Assembly (NCBI GenBank): GCA_026707905.1
Contig: JAPOVY010000001.1
Location: forward strand, 1 to 57,558
Direction: 5' to 3'
Origin: Gammaproteobacteria bacterium
Lineage (GTDB): Bacteria; Pseudomonadota; Gammaproteobacteria; Pseudomonadales; Azotimanducaceae
Length of the DNA: 57,558 nt
The first letter of the stretch is position 1. The number at the start of each line of letters is the position of its first letter. Shown one piece after another: positions 57,010-57,558 of the stretch. Made by a program: the position numbers and the translations under genes. The notes beneath the pieces are model-generated. The model was not told where the DNA came from. It did no database searches and worked only from the letters and a program-made list of their open reading frames with translations.

Positions 57010-57558
57010 CTACATGTGTGACATTACTTCACGAACCGCTTCAATAATGAATACGGCGAAAACCGCGGCTGGCGTTACGTAACCAACAATGTACGACCAA
57101 CTTTGTTGCGTTTTTTCCCGCACTAACCCAAGTTCTTCATAAACGACGTCTCTCGGCAAAACGTGACCAACGATTAGTGCTATGAGCATGCCGCCCAGTG
57201 GCAGTAACACAAGCTGCGTGAGTTTGTCGAGGCTGTCGAAAAAGGTCCACTCGAAAAACGCGAGTTTGACGTCCGCCCAAACATTGAACGACAACACACT
57301 TCCGACGCCTAATACCCAGCAAACAACACCGATGATCATGGCGATTTGAGCACGTGTCAGCTTGCTTCGCTCAGTTACGTAAGCGATAGCCGGTTCAGAA
57401 ATCGAAATCGCAGACGTTAACGCCGCTAACGCGACCAACAAGAAGAACAATCCACCGAACAGCGTTCCCCCAGGTAGGTTGCCAAAGGCAATGGGGACGG
57501 TTTCGAAGAGCAATCCAGGTCCCGAACTTGGTACCAATCCATACGCGAACACGATCGC
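57010..57558 (-). CDS. Sodium:neurotransmitter symporter (NSS/SNF) family protein, C-terminal part
   Basis: Partial gene running off the right edge; about 182 C-terminal residues are visible. There are about five hydrophobic segments. The stretch LFGGLFFLLVALAALTSAIS near the left part resembles the TM8 sodium-site region of the LeuT fold (FFLxLxxAALTS), with ISISEPAIAYV following. It probably imports an amino acid with Na+. It ends at TAG 66 bases before the ratA GTG and in the same frame. Confidence 0.9.
   Translation of the reverse strand, partial: AIVFAYGLVPSSGPGLLFETVPIAFGNLPGGTLFGGLFFLLVALAALTSAISISEPAIAYVTERSKLTRAQIAMIIGVVCWVLGVGSVLSFNVWADVKLAFFEWTFFDSLDKLTQLVLLPLGGMLIALIVGHVLPRDVVYEELGLVREKTQQSWSYIVGYVTPAAVFAVFIIEAVREVMSHM

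Noticed and set aside
1-57558. CRISPR arrays, integrases, prophage genes or secretion clusters
   Set aside because: I looked for regular short repeats and for recognisable proteins of these kinds and found none.

Overview
The window looks like a core chromosomal segment of a gammaproteobacterium. The evidence is a 16S rRNA 5' end with a gammaproteobacterial pattern, and three gene blocks in the order usual for this class: rrn-tyrS-M23 peptidase-anmK-erpA; sfsA-dksA-gluQ-pcnB-panB-panC-pgi-acs; and pnp-rpsO-truB-rbfA-infB-nusA-rimP with tRNA-fMet, tRNA-Leu, secG, tpiA, glmM, ftsH, greA, carB, carA, dapB, dnaJ, dnaK, grpE, hrcA. HrcA, a DksA with a very long basic extension and some unusual bases in the 16S 5' domain suggest a lineage well away from the enteric bacteria. 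I cannot name the genus from sequence alone.

Layout. 1-9.5 kb: the 16S 5' end and its promoter (minus strand), tyrS, an OapA/M23 cell-wall endopeptidase, anmK (murein recycling), erpA (Fe-S delivery), an atypical CLC channel, hemJ-hemL (haem synthesis), a PfkB sugar/nucleoside kinase and sfsA. 9.7-18.6 kb: dksA fused to a histone-H1-like tail, gluQ, pcnB, panB-panC (pantothenate), pgi and acsA. 18.6-24.75 kb: an accessory and decaying region holding a solitary methylase-nuclease gene of Type IIG kind, a small unknown gene, a DUF2971 gene broken by one in-frame amber codon, an IS21-like relic and long stretches with no gene. 24.75-33.3 kb: the translation/RNA operon (minus strand). 33.3-36.6 kb: an accessory cassette (haem-oxygenase-like ABM protein, phosphotransferase, SRPBCC protein, DUF1971) between rimP and tRNA-fMet, which are normally close. 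36.6-52.8 kb: tRNAs, secG, tpiA, glmM, ftsH, greA, carBA, dapB and the hrcA-grpE-dnaK-dnaJ chaperone cluster. 52.8-57.6 kb: recN-bamE, a CoA-transferase, rnfH, ratA and the end of a Na+-symporter gene.

Strongest observations. (1) The DksA core is preceded by about 330 residues of Lys/Thr/Ser/Ala-rich sequence, with a 69-bp (23-codon) tandem repeat inside. (2) folK is missing from its usual place (pcnB-panB) and folP from its usual place (ftsH-glmM), so two steps of the same folate branch have left two separate conserved clusters; yhbY and rlmE are also missing between greA and ftsH. (3) grpE and dnaK each have a good sigma32-type promoter in a genome that also encodes HrcA; no CIRCE is visible, but a perfect inverted repeat sits in the dnaK leader where an operator would be expected. 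(4) The initiator tRNA has U1-A72 instead of the usual C1xA72 mismatch. (5) The CLC protein has Asp in place of the gating Glu.
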